Assembly: GCF_026210795.1 (NCBI RefSeq)
Contig: NC_089458.1
Location: forward strand, 558,001-622,000
Direction: 5' to 3'
Length of the DNA stretch: 64,000 nucleotides
Source: Rhizophagus irregularis
Taxonomy: Eukaryota > Glomeromycota > Glomeromycetes > Glomerales > Glomeraceae
The translations under genes were made by a program, and so were the position numbers. Shown piece after piece: positions 11,819 through 23,800 of the stretch; within the stretch, counting starts at the first letter, position 1, and each line of letters begins with the position of its first letter. The notes under the pieces were generated by a model. That model ran no database searches and was not told the DNA's origin. It was given only the letters and a program-made list of their open reading frames with translations.

Positions 11819-13434
11819 ATGCCTACTGAAAAGGAGTTTGTTCGCGACAAACATATTTCGTATTTAAAGCGTGGTTTAACATTACTTCCAAAACAATATG
11901 CAAGTAATGATACAAATAGGTATTTCAGCTCAAAATAATTTTTTTTTAGAAAAAAATATTTTTTTTAATTTTTTTTTCTTGTCCTAAATATAGAATGACA
12001 CTGGCTTTTTTTTGTCTTTCCGGTTTGGACCTTTTGGGCGCACTTGAAAGTGAAATTCCAGAAGAAAGAAGAAAAACATGGATAGATTGGATTTATGCGC
12101 AACAAATTTTACCCGATGAAAGGAATCCTGGTATTCAATTTAGATTTTAAGAATTATTTAATTTAAACATTAATTTACTGAAATTTTATTATATTTTAGA
12201 AATAAATGAGAAAATTTGTGGTTTCAGGGGTTCTCCATTTTCTGGTTTACCGTTTGATCCAAATGGAGTAAGTAATGCTATTTTATGAGATTTTCCGATA
12301 TTCAAATTCAAGAAAAAAAATATTAAAAAAATATTATTTATTCATTAAAGTCGCGTGAATCGAGATTACCTTTTGATGCCGCAAACTTAGCAATGACTTA
12401 TACTGCTTTAACTTCTTTATTAATATTAGGGGATGATTTATCGCGTGTAAATCGTTCTTCTATAATTAATTCGTTAAAATATTTGCAAAAAGATGATGGA
12501 AGGTAAAAATGTTTTTTTTTAAAAAAAATTACCATTGAGATTAGTTTAATTAATTAGTTTTCAAAATGCATGCTTAGTTTCACACAAACTTATCAGGGTA
12601 TGGAATCTGATATGAGATTCTTATATTGTGCAGTTGTTATATCATATATTTTAAATGATTTTAGTGGAATCAATATTGAAAAAGCTATAGATTATATAAA
12701 AAATAGTCAGGTACATATTTAGTTGCATCCTTTTGTACAGTCTAAGTTATATTAATATAATTTTTTTTAAAAAAAAAAGTCATACGATTTTGGAATTGGT
12801 CAAGGTCCGGGAGAAGAATCGCATGGAGGATCAACTTATTGTGCCATAAGTTCCCTTTATATGCTAAATAAATTGGACGAGGGATTACTATCAAAAGAAA
12901 AAACCCTTTTTTGGTTAATTTCACGTCAAGAATCTGGTTTTCAAGGTAGAGCTAATAAACCACCTGATACTTGTTATTCTTTTTGGATAGGCGCATCATT
13001 AAAGGTAAATTGTCTTTTATTTTTGTATAAATAAATAATTTTTTAAATAATTTCTATTAACAGATATTGGATAAATTGGAATTAATTAATTATGAACAAA
13101 ATCACAATTTTTTAATGCAAACTCAAGCCAAGTTTGGTGGATTTGCAAAATTAATTGATAATTATCCAGGTAAAAGTATTCCTCTTAATTTTTCTTTTAT
13201 TTCTTTGATTTTTTATTTTTATTTTTATTTTTACTTTTACTTTTATTATTATTTTGATACTAATTAAATTAATAATGTTAAATGTTTTAAGATGTAATGC
13301 ATACATATCTTGGTATTGCTGGTCTTTCTTTAATGAATGAACCAAGATTTCTAGAATTAGACCCTGCAATAAATATTTCTAAAAAAGCAAAGGAAAATCT
13401 ACTAAATAATTGTGCATTTCATAAACAAAAATGA
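11819..13434 (+). CDS. CDC43: Protein geranylgeranyltransferase type I, beta subunit
   Basis: The catalytic beta subunit of GGTase-I, which attaches geranylgeranyl to the C-terminal cysteine of Rho/Rac-type GTPases. Seven exons read through in frame; the first joins through 'NDTNRMTLAFFCLSGLDLLG'. Family marks: 'ICGFRGSPFSG', 'DGSFTQTYQGMESDMRFLYC', 'ESHGGSTYCAISSLYML', and the zinc-ligand segments 'PPDTCYSFWIGASLKIL' (Asp, Cys) and 'MHTYLGIAGLSLMNEP' (His). The 'FQGRANKPPDTCYSFW' motif points to GGTase-I rather than farnesyltransferase or Rab GGTase. The ATG lies right behind a poly-A run. An intron near 13174-13292 contains a simple repeat of TTTTA. Length (about 340 codons) is normal for the family. 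The gene looks intact. Confidence 0.93.
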
Positions 13435-14281
13435 TTATTTAATTGTATAATTTAAATTCGAACGTGTAAAATTATATATTTTATTTATTAAAAAAAAAGT
13501 CGGCATTGTTCATCTTATTTTATGCAACATTAAAGTGGAATTTAAACTTCGAATTTATCGAATTTTGATATAAAATGCTAAATAAAATTATGGGATGACG
13601 ATCAAGCTAATAAAAAAAAACACTTCAAATATCCATGCCGTTAATTTAAAACGCAGATCAATTCTTTGTTGTTTTTTTTTAAATTCTCATCTTATCCGAC
13701 CCCAAATTTTTTATTTTATACCTTTTAAAATTTTCCTTAATAACATATATTAAGGTGACGTATTTTGGATATCAGTTTAGATACATATGTAAATCATAGA
13801 ATGTTTATCAACCGATCGGAAATAATATATCATATACCTGCTCTTGTTTTACTAAGAAGAAACTTTAATATAGAGCGATAAGTTCATTTATTTTAATGAT
13901 TAATATGATAGTTGTTGAGAAGGATATCATGTTTTACGAGAGAACCGTCTAAAAAAAAGAAAGTAAACTATTAGAAACCGTTCATTAAGTTAAAGAAAAT
14001 AGACACCAAATCTGAAAATCTACACAGAGTTTGACACCCATTAAATGTTGTTATAAGTCCTTTTTATTCATGTTTTGCCTATTAACTTGTTGAGTAGTAG
14101 CAGCTTAGTTTCAATTATTATTTTCTGAACAACACCAATTATTATTATGGGCTAACGCAGCAACGGTCTTTAACTTTATTTATTTATCCGTTTAAAATTG
14201 ATATTGATTATTTATAATTTATATACAAAAGTCAAAATAAGAAAAGTCAACTCTTTCTTATAACAGATAACGAATTTTACA
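13435..14281. other. Intergenic, start of the transposon block
   Basis: AT-rich sequence downstream of CDC43. I see no gene; it may contain old, unrecognisable repeats. Confidence 0.4.
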
Positions 14282-14860
14282 GCATAGCGGACATCCCTAT
14301 TTTATCACTGATCATTTGTCGATCATTTGCTGATCATTTATTCAATTATCACATAATATAATACCGTTGCTAAAAAAATTTACATAATAATATATGCTCA
14401 AATTTTACAAATAACTTAAATTTAGTTCTAATTTATTGTATATTAAATTTCATTAGAAACTTTTTAGCTTTTATTATTATTTGGCATATATTCATTCATT
14501 TTACGAAATTATTCACTAAATATGTTACTAATAAAACACCTGCATTATGAATCAGATCACTGCATTATTTTTTTTATAGATTTTACATAATATAAAGAAT
14601 ATTTGTGCAAAGTTTTGAATTTCGCCCATGCATACCATCAAATTTTGTCTGATGATCGGCAAAAAATTATGAATGATCACATATGAATAATGTGTTATAA
14701 AAATATTAAAAAATTATGCCAATAATTATATAATTAAAATTATATAATAATTCAATGCTTAGCAGTTAGCTTATATTTCCATAATTTTTTTGCCACATTA
14801 TTTTGAATTATGTGATCGGCAAATGATCGGCAAGGTGATATAAGCATGTCCGCCATGCTG
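14282..14860. mobile_element. MITE with 9-bp target duplication (Mutator-like type)
   Basis: About 579 bases with imperfect inverted ends (left GCATAGCGGACAT, right end its complement, GCATGGCGGACAT) followed inward by repeated GATCATTTG/GATCGGCAAATG motifs on both sides. It is flanked by a perfect 9-bp duplication AATTTTACA (14273-14281 and 14861-14869). A 9-bp duplication is typical of Mutator-like elements; no transposase is inside. Confidence 0.75.
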
Positions 14861-15427
14861 AATTTTACAATATAGCGGTTCTTCAGTGTGGTACAGATTT
14901 TAATATAAAAAAAAAATCATATACCGAATTTTACTAATTAAATACCGTATACCGTTTAACGAAGTAAATTTTATAAACCGTATATAAAAATGTCCCTTTT
15001 AATAACGAATTACGAAATTTTTTTCAATATAACGGAGATATTTTGTGTAACTTTCGTTTTACATTATAAAATACAATTATCATACAACAATATACCATAA
15101 TATACCAATTTCCCAGGTTATACCAGATTTTCTTATCATATTAACAAATATTCCTACAATGAAGGCCTGAACAGCCTGGACACCCACTTCGTTATATTAA
15201 GAGTTGACTGCATAGCTTTCTTTTAGACATGTTAACAAATGCTCTAACAAGGGCTAATTTACTCCTAGTGACAGTCCCAAAATATTGAAGAGCTAGTATG
15301 CATACTGCAAAATGTTTTAGTTCTGTTTCAGATAAGTCTCCTTTGATAATTATTATAATAATTTGATTACTTGAAGTAACATTGATAAGTTGATTCACCT
15401 TACACTGATCCTTTTGCTGAGCGTGTA
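14861..15427. other. Intergenic, no gene recognised
   Basis: AT-rich. A short minus frame (15192-15398) has no recognisable domain and is not called. Confidence 0.4.
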
Positions 15428-15881
15428 GTCACGTGATTTATAATAAGACTATCAATGGCGCGAAAATTTAAATATGAAGCCCAAGAACAAAAGTATTTTA
15501 GTTTGAATAATTATGTATTTTTTTATTATTATTTTTGTAAAGACATGTGAAAACATACCTATAGAATACAAATATATTAAATTAATTAATGATAAAATGC
15601 TTTTTGTTAAAAAAATAATATTATGTTTACCAGTAAAGAGATTCTAAACTTTCACTAAGCGATTCGCAACCTTTTTGGAACTTCTTTTGATATTTTCTCC
15701 AAAATATAATATTTAAGTCTAAATAAAAACTATACCTGGTGAACTTTCAGGTTCCAAAAGGTAAGAAAATAATATATTTTTTTTAATATTTAGTAATTTA
15801 CAAATGTTTTATTAGATATGGACATTCTGAATAGCACAAAAAAATTTTTGCGCCATAATAGTCAATTAAAAGTCATGTGAT
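15428..15881. mobile_element. MITE flanked by TA (Tc1/mariner type, tentative)
   Basis: About 454 bases with imperfect inverted ends of roughly 40 bases: left GTCACGTGATTTATAATAAG, right complement ATCACATGACTTTTAATTGA, both continuing into a GGCGC(G/A)AAAATTT block. TA flanks both sides (15426-15427 and 15882-15883). No coding content. A TA flank alone is weak in such AT-rich DNA. Confidence 0.55.
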
Positions 15882-16020
15882 TACACTCTCTCCTTAAATA
15901 ATCAGTTATTGATGATTGGTTAACATTGTAATATTCATATATAGAGTTTGAAACCAAATGTACCATCCGGTTGCAAATTTAGTTTCCAACCAGTTTTTGG
16001 CAATTCAGTTTAACTTGGAT

Positions 16021-18090
16021 AGTGGGATACCACATGTGATATAATTATATCGCATGTGGTATACAATTACCTAGATTATAGTACCACATGTAATCTAAAT
16101 ATCACATATAATCTCAATATCACATATGATCTAAATATCGCATATAATCTGAATACCACATACGATCTAAATGATGCGATTTAATTACCACATATAATCT
16201 AAATACTATCGTCTAAATACCACATATACTCTAACATTTTATTATTTCTTATATCACTTTTACATTTTAGTTATGTCTTTGAGTCTTTCTTGGTATTCGT
16301 GTTTTTTATGTTAATATACTTTTTATTACCACAATATAATCTAATTACCATACATATATAATTTAAATACCACGCTTTTCTTCTTGTTTCGAGTCATTTA
16401 CATGCTAAATTTTATAATGCTATTGTCAACCTTCTGTAGCTATTTGAATACCTGATTTTATGTCAAGATGTTGACCTTCTGTGCCTGATTGAATGTCAAA
16501 TTCTATATTAAAGTACTTACCTTTTTGTGTTTATTTGGTTGCCTTTCAAAATACCAAAGTGGTGTAAAAAAAAGGTGACAGGTAGCACAGTAAATTCGTA
16601 ATTAATTTTGGCCGGTATTATACCATAATTTTGGCTGATCTTTTAGGAATGTGATTTTAAGTTCGAACTTGCAACAACGATAGCCGTGATAGTGTCGTAG
16701 AACCGTCGTAGGCTGGCGGGGAAATAGAGTGGTTCTATTAGTTTGCCAGTTTCAGGCCACTTGTATGCTAGCTTGAATGCCAAGTTATTATGTCCAAAGA
16801 TCTGGCCGAATTTATGGAAAAGTGCCAGTTGAAATTAAGCAAAAAATTTCTGCGCCTCTTTTTTTCAAAATGGGTATCGCGAGTAAATACGTGTTAGGAG
16901 TGTCGTATGATAGTGGTCCCAGAAAGGCCAGTGACAGGGTGATACTCTTAAGGTTCTTGTCTACGCTCTTAAAATCCTACGATTAGTTTCGTCAAAATTT
17001 TACTATAGATTTATTATAGTTTTGGCAGAGTTTTGGCAGTTTCGGATTTATAATAAGTTTCGGCAGTTTCGTTTCCTTTCTCCAAAGTTTCGCCAGTTTT
17101 TTAATATAACTTTAATATAGTTTCGGCAGAATTTCGCTTTTCGGCGAAACGCCATCTTGCCTAAACCCCTAGGTTTCGGCAAGCAACCTTAGATACTCTA
17201 CGCATATATAGTTAGAAGAATCATATAATAGTAATCTTAAAGGGCTCTGTGTCAAGTGATACTTCATACACATATTGTTGGGAGAATCATATGATAGTAT
17301 TCCCAGAGGGCTCGGCGTTAGATGACATCCAGCACAGTATCAATTCAGAAATATTTTATTAGTTCACCCATCATGAATGCTGAATTATTGTATCCAAAAA
17401 TCTGGCCGATATTATCGTTAACTTACTGCGTCTAAATTTTTGATATCACGTGGCTAGGCTCTAGTCTTCCCTTTCTGCATCTTTTGAGGAATATTTGAGT
17501 GGTATTTGGAGTTTGGGCTAATGGATCAGTTGGTTAGAGAATTGGAGATGCCAACTTCGTATCTCTTTTTGGTATGCTCTATATTATGCAAGAGTATATA
17601 AATACCGAGTATTTATCTTAAAATGGGGAAATTCTTCCAATATTTTATATAATATTTCCAAAGATACGCATTTAAAAGTATATATCGAAGCCTTTCTTTT
17701 ACGATTTGTTTAATAAGTTCGTTATCGTATACATACTAGTAATAGGATAGGCAAGTGCCAATATTTATATAATAGATTACGTACTTACCTACCTAAATAC
17801 ACAATATATACCACATATGCCCAGATACATACCATCGAAATGAGGGTTTCTGCCAATATTTATATAATAGATTACGCAGAAGCTCCACTTTGAATTGCAT
17901 ATCCACTTGCCTTTTATTTACGATTTGCTTACTAGCTTACTATATGTCTTTTTTTACATTCATCAAAAAAATTAATTAAACATTTCAGAAATATATTGTG
18001 ATATAATAACTTTACCTACTGTCAGCATGTATACCTCAACTATTTCCGACCAAACTGATCAAGAAACTCTCGCCCACTACGATGACGCCA
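16021..18090 (+). repeat. Left terminal inverted repeat of the PolB/primase element
   Basis: Matches, in reverse complement, 35217-36840 (outer part, corresponding to roughly 16021-17610) and 25198-25678 (inner part, corresponding to roughly 17610-18090). The tip (16022-16064) is a near-perfect palindrome centred on TATAATTATA. Just inside, about 16075-16260, lie some ten degenerate copies of an 18-20-base unit (ATCTAAATACCACATATA type). The inner end runs into the start codon of the primase gene at 18027. A 243-bp MITE (16949-17191) sits in this copy. Confidence 0.8.
16949..17191 (+). mobile_element. hAT-type MITE 'TAAGGTTGCTTG', copy 1
   Basis: A 243-bp member of a family seen six times in the window. 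Ends TAAGGTT...AACCTTA; interior with repeated GCCGAAAC/GTTTCGGC motifs. Perfect 8-bp duplication GATACTCT (16941-16948, 17192-17199). An 8-bp duplication plus TA(A/G)NG ends points to hAT. Confidence 0.85.
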
Positions 18091-19560
18091 GTCCTGGTGA
18101 ATTCTTGAGTGAATCAGATAGCTATAATGATAATGATTCTAATTGCGGATCAGATGATTATAATAACTATGATCTAATTATGAGTCTGATAATGAAGAAA
18201 CGCTGTCTTTAACCAGTACTACCGAAGCTGTAAAAGAACGAAAGGTTTATGTGACATATACTTTGAGGTTAGAAAACTTCAATGATAAATTTTCCCCTAA
18301 AGATTTGCTAAATGCCATTTGATTCTCTCATCATCGCCTAGTAGATATATCAGACGATAAATGCATCGTTGGATTGCCTCTCAATCTATTCATTCCTTTT
18401 CGAATGAAAAAGGTAAATAGCTTTATATAATAACGCTTACGACCAAAGTGAAGTGGAAAATAAATTGGTTATAAAAATTGACCAAGATGCTGATCATGCC
18501 CCCAAATTTTCTGTTGCCGACGACATTTCTGAAGTATATGGCTTACCTGGGATTCATGAATGTATTAATGGTCAAAAACCTTTAAGAGCTGTGATTGACA
18601 TAGATGCTTTGCAAGAAGATATAGAAGCAACTGGTATTAAGGCGCAAGAAGTATTCTTTTGAATCTGCTTATCTTTCTTAAGAGCTTTGTATCAAATTCT
18701 TGATTGTAGCTGGGAGGATATTCTCAATGGATTAGTAATCGCTACATCATCAGACCCTAGTAAGTGTAGCTACCATATTTTATACACACCGGTTCTTCTT
18801 ATTGATCATCACAAACTCAAAGCATTTACTGAATTAGTATATACCATAACTGGTGAAAAATTTGGCAAATACATTGATAGAGAATTGCCTGGTCAAAACT
18901 TTAACCTTCGCCTTATTGGTTCAGCAAAAAAAGGTCGTGTAAAGCGTATTCTTCAATTCTCACTAGATAATGGGTGGAATACGCTTGATCACGCTAGAGT
19001 TCAACTACCTACTAGCTTAAGGCTTGAAGTAAGACCTTGAATGCTTAGTACAGAAAAAATAATAATCCGCTAAGAATATCTGTGGGACAGGATGTATTAC
19101 AAAAATGTGCAAACCTAGTTTTGCAAAAGCATTCTAACTATCTTAGGAATTGGGCTATCGAAGAAAAGGACTCAGAAAACTTCGTATATTTTAATCAGAA
19201 AGCCCCACTAGAGTGTCCACTATGTAAACGTATATGTTGTGCTTTAGATTGATTCTTGTCTCAGATTAAAACTACTAATAGGATGTGACGAATTATATAT
19301 ATACACGTGATGATCTACATAGTAAAATTACCATATATGTAATACACATAATCTGGTGTTGATCTCACGCAACGTGAGTTTTAATCTGAGGCGAATAATC
19401 GAGGCGCAAGTATACATAACTTAAGATCGCGGTAGTTCGAGTCGTATATATGCCAGTAATGGAATATTCATTGTAAAATGCTTCTGGCAAAATAGTGATG
19501 AACCTGGGGAAGTTTTTGAATGTGACCCATCTATCGCAGAAAAAATTCAGCAAGAAAATA
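18027..19560 (+). pseudogene. Decayed archaeo-eukaryotic (UL52/NCLDV-like) primase
   Basis: Frames on the plus strand, broken by stops and shifts, read in order: an acidic N-terminus (18027-18180, 'MYTSTISDQTDQETLAHYDD'), a segment 'VYVTYTLRLENFNDKFSP', then 18453-18662 and 18687-19040. The primase core is visible as an acidic metal-binding pair 'AVIDIDALQ', an 'S.H' motif in 'KCSYHILYTPVLLIDHH', and a basic motif in 'YIDRELPGQNFNLRLIGSA' followed by KKGR. Further on 'CPLCKRI' (near 19220) and 'IYASNGIFIVKC' (near 19450) look like halves of the C-terminal zinc finger, split by an inserted repeat (19260-19390). This matches the AEP/Herpes_UL52-type primases of large DNA viruses and related elements (family knowledge). 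Its first codons lie in the terminal repeat and match those of the polymerase gene. Non-functional now. Confidence 0.7.
19260..19390. mobile_element. Short MITE in the primase zinc-finger region
   Basis: Perfect 14-base inverted ends CTCAGATTAAAACT (19260-19273) and its complement (19377-19390) bound about 131 bases of AT-rich, partly self-complementary sequence. The surrounding primase reading resumes after it. No clean target duplication was found, so the exact borders are uncertain. Confidence 0.5.
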
Positions 19561-19565
19561 AAAAT

Positions 19566-20009
19566 TTATCTCCCGCCTCTCACAGGATAAAAGGTCCAGG
19601 TTTTCCTAAAGGCATTTATTAATATATTTTTAACTTGGGCCAGTGTACATGCAAACAACCATCCAATATAGATCCGGTTACCTTCCTTACCATTATGACT
19701 GTGTTGTAGTAAATATTGATAGTCATCCATTACGATATCTCTCATCCCTTCCTGATCCACTATTATTTTGCAAAATAACCATCTATCATCTTCTGTGATC
19801 GGGAGATGGATTTTGTTGGGTTTGAAGCCTATATACTGGAAAACTTGGTCATATATTTCGGCCATTATACCAATAAAGACTATGTTTAGATTTTCAGCTG
19901 ATCGTATCTCAAGGATACGGTTTTGCCAAATTAAAATACTAATAATTATCCTAATCATCTCCGAAGATATCAAGGCGGGACTATGATCGAGAGGCCGGAA
20001 GAGGTGCAC
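19566..20009 (-). CDS. Hypothetical ORF, 147 codons, inside the PolB/primase element
   Basis: An uninterrupted minus-strand frame between the convergent primase and polymerase genes. It contains 'IYDQVFQYIGFKPNKIHLPI' and 'YIGWLFACTLAQVKNILINA'. I do not recognise a domain. The absence of stops over 444 bases in AT-rich DNA, next to decayed genes, makes it worth noting. It could be an accessory gene, a C-terminal remnant of the polymerase unit, or chance. Low confidence that it is expressed. Confidence 0.35.
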   Translation of the reverse strand: MHLFRPLDHSPALISSEMIRIIISILIWQNRILEIRSAENLNIVFIGIMAEIYDQVFQYIGFKPNKIHLPITEDDRWLFCKIIVDQEGMRDIVMDDYQYLLQHSHNGKEGNRIYIGWLFACTLAQVKNILINAFRKTWTFYPVRGGR

Positions 20010-20100
20010 CTCGTGACCAGATCGAATATAGGAATTGAAGTTAGCCAGTATTATTGTATGAGAAAAAATATATAAATAATATTATGCGAAGCGCCTTAAC

Positions 20101-20821
20101 TAGTGTTCTGAACGGGTCAGGTCAATTCGGGTAACCTGTCGGATTGACCTGAAAATTTTGGGTCAGGTCATCAAATTCATGACCCGACCTGTTAATTCGT
20201 TTGACCTGACATAATATTTCTGGTCAGATGGATCAAATATGTAAAAAAAATGCCAAAATGTTTTTTTTTTGTATTATTATTAAAAAAAAATGTTTCGGCG
20301 TTTTTTCATATAAAATTATTAAAAAAAAACGCTGAAACGTTTTTTTTTGTATTATTATTAAGAAAAAACGTTTCAGCATTTTTTCATATAAAATTATTAA
20401 AAAAAAACGCTGAAATGTTTTTTTTTATATTAATTATTATAGAAAAAACGTTTCAGCATTTTTTCATATAAAATTATTAAAAAAAACACTGAAACATTTT
20501 TTTGCATTATTATTAAGAAAAAATGTTTTGGCATTTTTTCATGTAAATTATATTAAAAAAAATGCTGAAAATGTTTTTTTTTTGTATTAGTTGTTAAGAA
20601 AAAACATTTCGGTGTTTTTTCATATAATAAATATTAAAAAAATGCCGAAACGTTACTTTTTTAACAAAAAAACGTCAAGTTTGGCGTTTTTTGTTTTTTT
20701 TTAACTAAAAAACATCAGGTTGACAAAAACCCGTGGTTTTTTTATTTTTTAATCATTTTTGATATACGGGTCAAACCGGTCGGGTCGGGTAAAACGCCAA
20801 CCTGACCCGTTCAGAACACTA
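20101..20821. mobile_element. hAT-type MITE with expanded internal hairpin repeats
   Basis: 721 bases. Inverted ends TAGTGTTCTGAACGGGTC and complement; perfect 8-bp duplication GCCTTAAC (20093-20100, 20822-20829). The interior is a tandem array of about 75-bp units made of AAAAAACG(T/C)TTCAGC-type stretches that pair with each other. No protein. It sits between the primase and polymerase genes. Confidence 0.9.
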
Positions 20822-20874
20822 GCCTTAACGGCTAAGTATTCTTAGTTGAAATTGCCATATCCCGCTAAGAGTAC

Positions 20875-23800
20875 TTATCCATATAATTCGATGATATCGT
20901 CTATATCAGCTTTAGACGAATCATCTTTTTTACCATTCCGTAATTTTGATAACGTTCGGAAGCATGTAATTTCTAAGCCAACCACTTTGTACCATATATT
21001 TCAGAAATCTGCTAGTAGCTTACACTCATCCAAATAATATGATGTTAAATATTGTTCTAAGGACATTGCTCTGTATCTTTTCTTAGTAACTAATTTATAC
21101 ATACTATCTCTATACTCTATATCAACTTCAGAAATTTCTTTAAACAATGATGAAAGTTTTAAGCGGATGGATTCTTCTTGCTTATCTAGTGCATTGAGAA
21201 ATGATTGGTAATAAGCATTCTTAATCAGGTGTTCTCCCTTGTCAGCATAAGTAGTATCAAATAATTTTTTCACGTAAATACGTGCCTCTTCCCATAAATA
21301 AAATATGATGGTTTTATCTTTTTTCAGACCATCATGTAGGCTTTTGATATACCCCTAATCCACTTTTCAGCCAATTTCTGCGCTAAGGCATCTCTTATTT
21401 TTGATACCTTATCTTCATCCATTTCATCTTCATCCTCTTCATCTTCGTCCAGGTCATCTTCATCTATTCCACCATCATCTGCTTTATTGTCACCTGCTTT
21501 ATTACCATCTTTAAACTTTTTTAAAAGCTCCAGCACAATTTCAGATGATGGCTGGAATATTTCATCATAGTTAATAAATCGTGCACAGAAGCCAACAACA
21601 GTTTTCAGATAATAGTGATATCAATCTTTTTACCTAATCGCCTCACTACCTCTGGATACTCCATTTTATCCCCTACCCTCTGGCTAGAGGCGCTTAGACA
21701 TGACGAAGTATTCTCAACTACAATATACTCAAAGCGTTCTCCTAGTTCTGGGATTTCATAAAGATAAGGCTTGGTATTAGGTTCTTTTTTATGCGTCGTT
21801 TGGCATCCGCTTCTTCACAGGTGTGTCTATCTCACATTCGTGAAATGAAATGCTGGACACTCTTGTTATTTTTATCGGGCTTTCACACAGCAGTTTTAAC
21901 CACTCCATTAAGATCTATCTGTGAAATATCATTTATGGTCTTTTTGAGCACGTCTTCTACAATCTGACGCAAGGTGCGAGTATTATCCAGCCTCATAGAT
22001 TCTTCTATGACCTTTTTACCCACCTCACGAAAGTGTTTAGACTGCCCCCACTTTACAACCTATACTCCCTAAATGAAAAGCTTTTTATTAAAGCTTCAGC
22101 TAGAAATTCAATAGGTCAGGTAGGTTAGGTTAATTGATAAACCTGACCTGAAATTTTTTTTCAGGTCAGGTCAGGTCAGGTTATATCAGGTTGTCTGTTT
22201 GACTTGACCTGACCTGAAACCTGAAAAATTTCAGGACTATTTTTATTAAAGTATTGAAAAAAAATGGTACAAAACTTTTTTTTTTAATATAATATTATGA
22301 AAAAAAATGTTTTTGCAACGTTTTTTATTAAAATATTGAAAAAAAATATTGCAAACCATTTTTTTTAATATAACATTATGAAAAAACGTTTTCGCTATGT
22401 TTTTTCTCAAAATATTGCAATTCAATATTTTTATATTAAAATCATATAAAAAAGTGAATCACAATACCGCAACTCACTTTTTTTATATAAAATCAATATA
22501 AAAAAGTGAATCGCAATACTGCAACTCACTTTTATTATATAGTAGAATCAATAGTTTCAGGTCAACAGGTCAATCAGGTCAGGTCAATCTTCATACCTGA
22601 CCTGAATTTCAGGTCAGGTCAGGTCAGGTTACCTGAATTTGGCTGACCTATTCAGAGCTTTAGTTCGGCTTGCTTTCATGCAGGATACCATAGTATTTTT
22701 TCTTTCCAGTAAATACTACCGGAAATAAGACTTCCTCATATGCCATTTTAAGATAAGGGGATCCGTTATCTTCCTTGAGAAAGTCATTAACTTCATCATG
22801 AAGTTTTTCCATTTCCACCATAGAGATTTCCACCATTCGAGACCAATATTCTTCTTTTGAGATCCTGTTGCCACTATCATAAGCCTCATCACACCTCTGG
22901 AAGCGTTCTTCTGGACAGACTAGATTCAAGAAATCTGTATCACCATATTTTATCCCAAATCTATTTCTCTTGACAAAATCTGCAATGAGTTTGATATTTC
23001 TCTGTCCAGCCGAAGTAACACCCCCAGCAAGTTCACACAAGAAGAAGGGGGATTTACTATCTCCAGCCGTACCATAGAATGCATTTATATATACCTTGAA
23101 AGCATATTGTTTCTTATCCAAACAAGAACAGTCGAAACAAATAGAATCATATTCTGCTATGAATTCATACTTTTCTTTATGAATAAAATGATATAAATTC
23201 TTAGAAAGACCGTTACATTTTTCTACCTCTGCATTCGCTAAGATCTGCTTGATGGCTTCTGATAATGACAAACTTTTACCCATTGAACTTATTACCAAGT
23301 CTATGTCTTCCTTTTTCTCTTTCAAAGGTGCAAGACGCTTCTTCATCTCATTTCGTTTACCTGATAAATATTCCAATACACTAGTATAGAGTCCTTTTTC
23401 TTCAGAAATATTGTTATGCTGAACTGACCAGGCACGTTGGGGGTTGTTATTAAATAGGAATCTATCTTATGAAGCTTTTTGTCGCTTTGTTCTACAGATA
23501 TGGCATGCTCTTGAGATAAAATGATTTTGTCAGTGAAAAGTTGTATGTTATGATAAGATTCGGATATAACGATGCAAAATCTAAGCCAGTTACAGGACGT
23601 CTATTTTTGAGACCCTTTACTGGTAGGAAAACATAGACTCCAGGGTATTTTCCAGTTTCTGTTTGTTAGCTTGAAATCATACTGGTTAGAATCCCTCTTT
23701 CCGCCTACGCTAAGACTTAAGCGATTGCAAACCTTCATACCTCCCGCAAAATAATGTGCATCAAATAATGATAAGAAATCTACAGATGCCACCTCTCTAT

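Noticed and set aside
13151-13369. 72-codon minus frame rich in Ile and Lys
   Set aside because: Runs through a TTTTA simple repeat in a CDC43 intron and antisense to its exons.
15192-15398. 68-codon minus frame upstream of the transposon block
   Set aside because: No recognisable motif; surrounding sequence is repeat-like.
16060-16260. Regularly spaced 18-20-base repeats that resemble a CRISPR array
   Set aside because: Units are degenerate and directly adjacent without unique spacers, they occur again inverted at the other end of the element, and all genes are eukaryotic with introns.
16777-16986. 69-codon frame in the left terminal repeat, with a partner frame at 35691-35939 (minus)
   Set aside because: Shared only because the inverted repeat is duplicated; no domain, no start context, and the frames differ at both ends.
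20250-20471. 73-codon plus frame rich in Phe and Lys
   Set aside because: Translation of the hairpin repeats inside a MITE.
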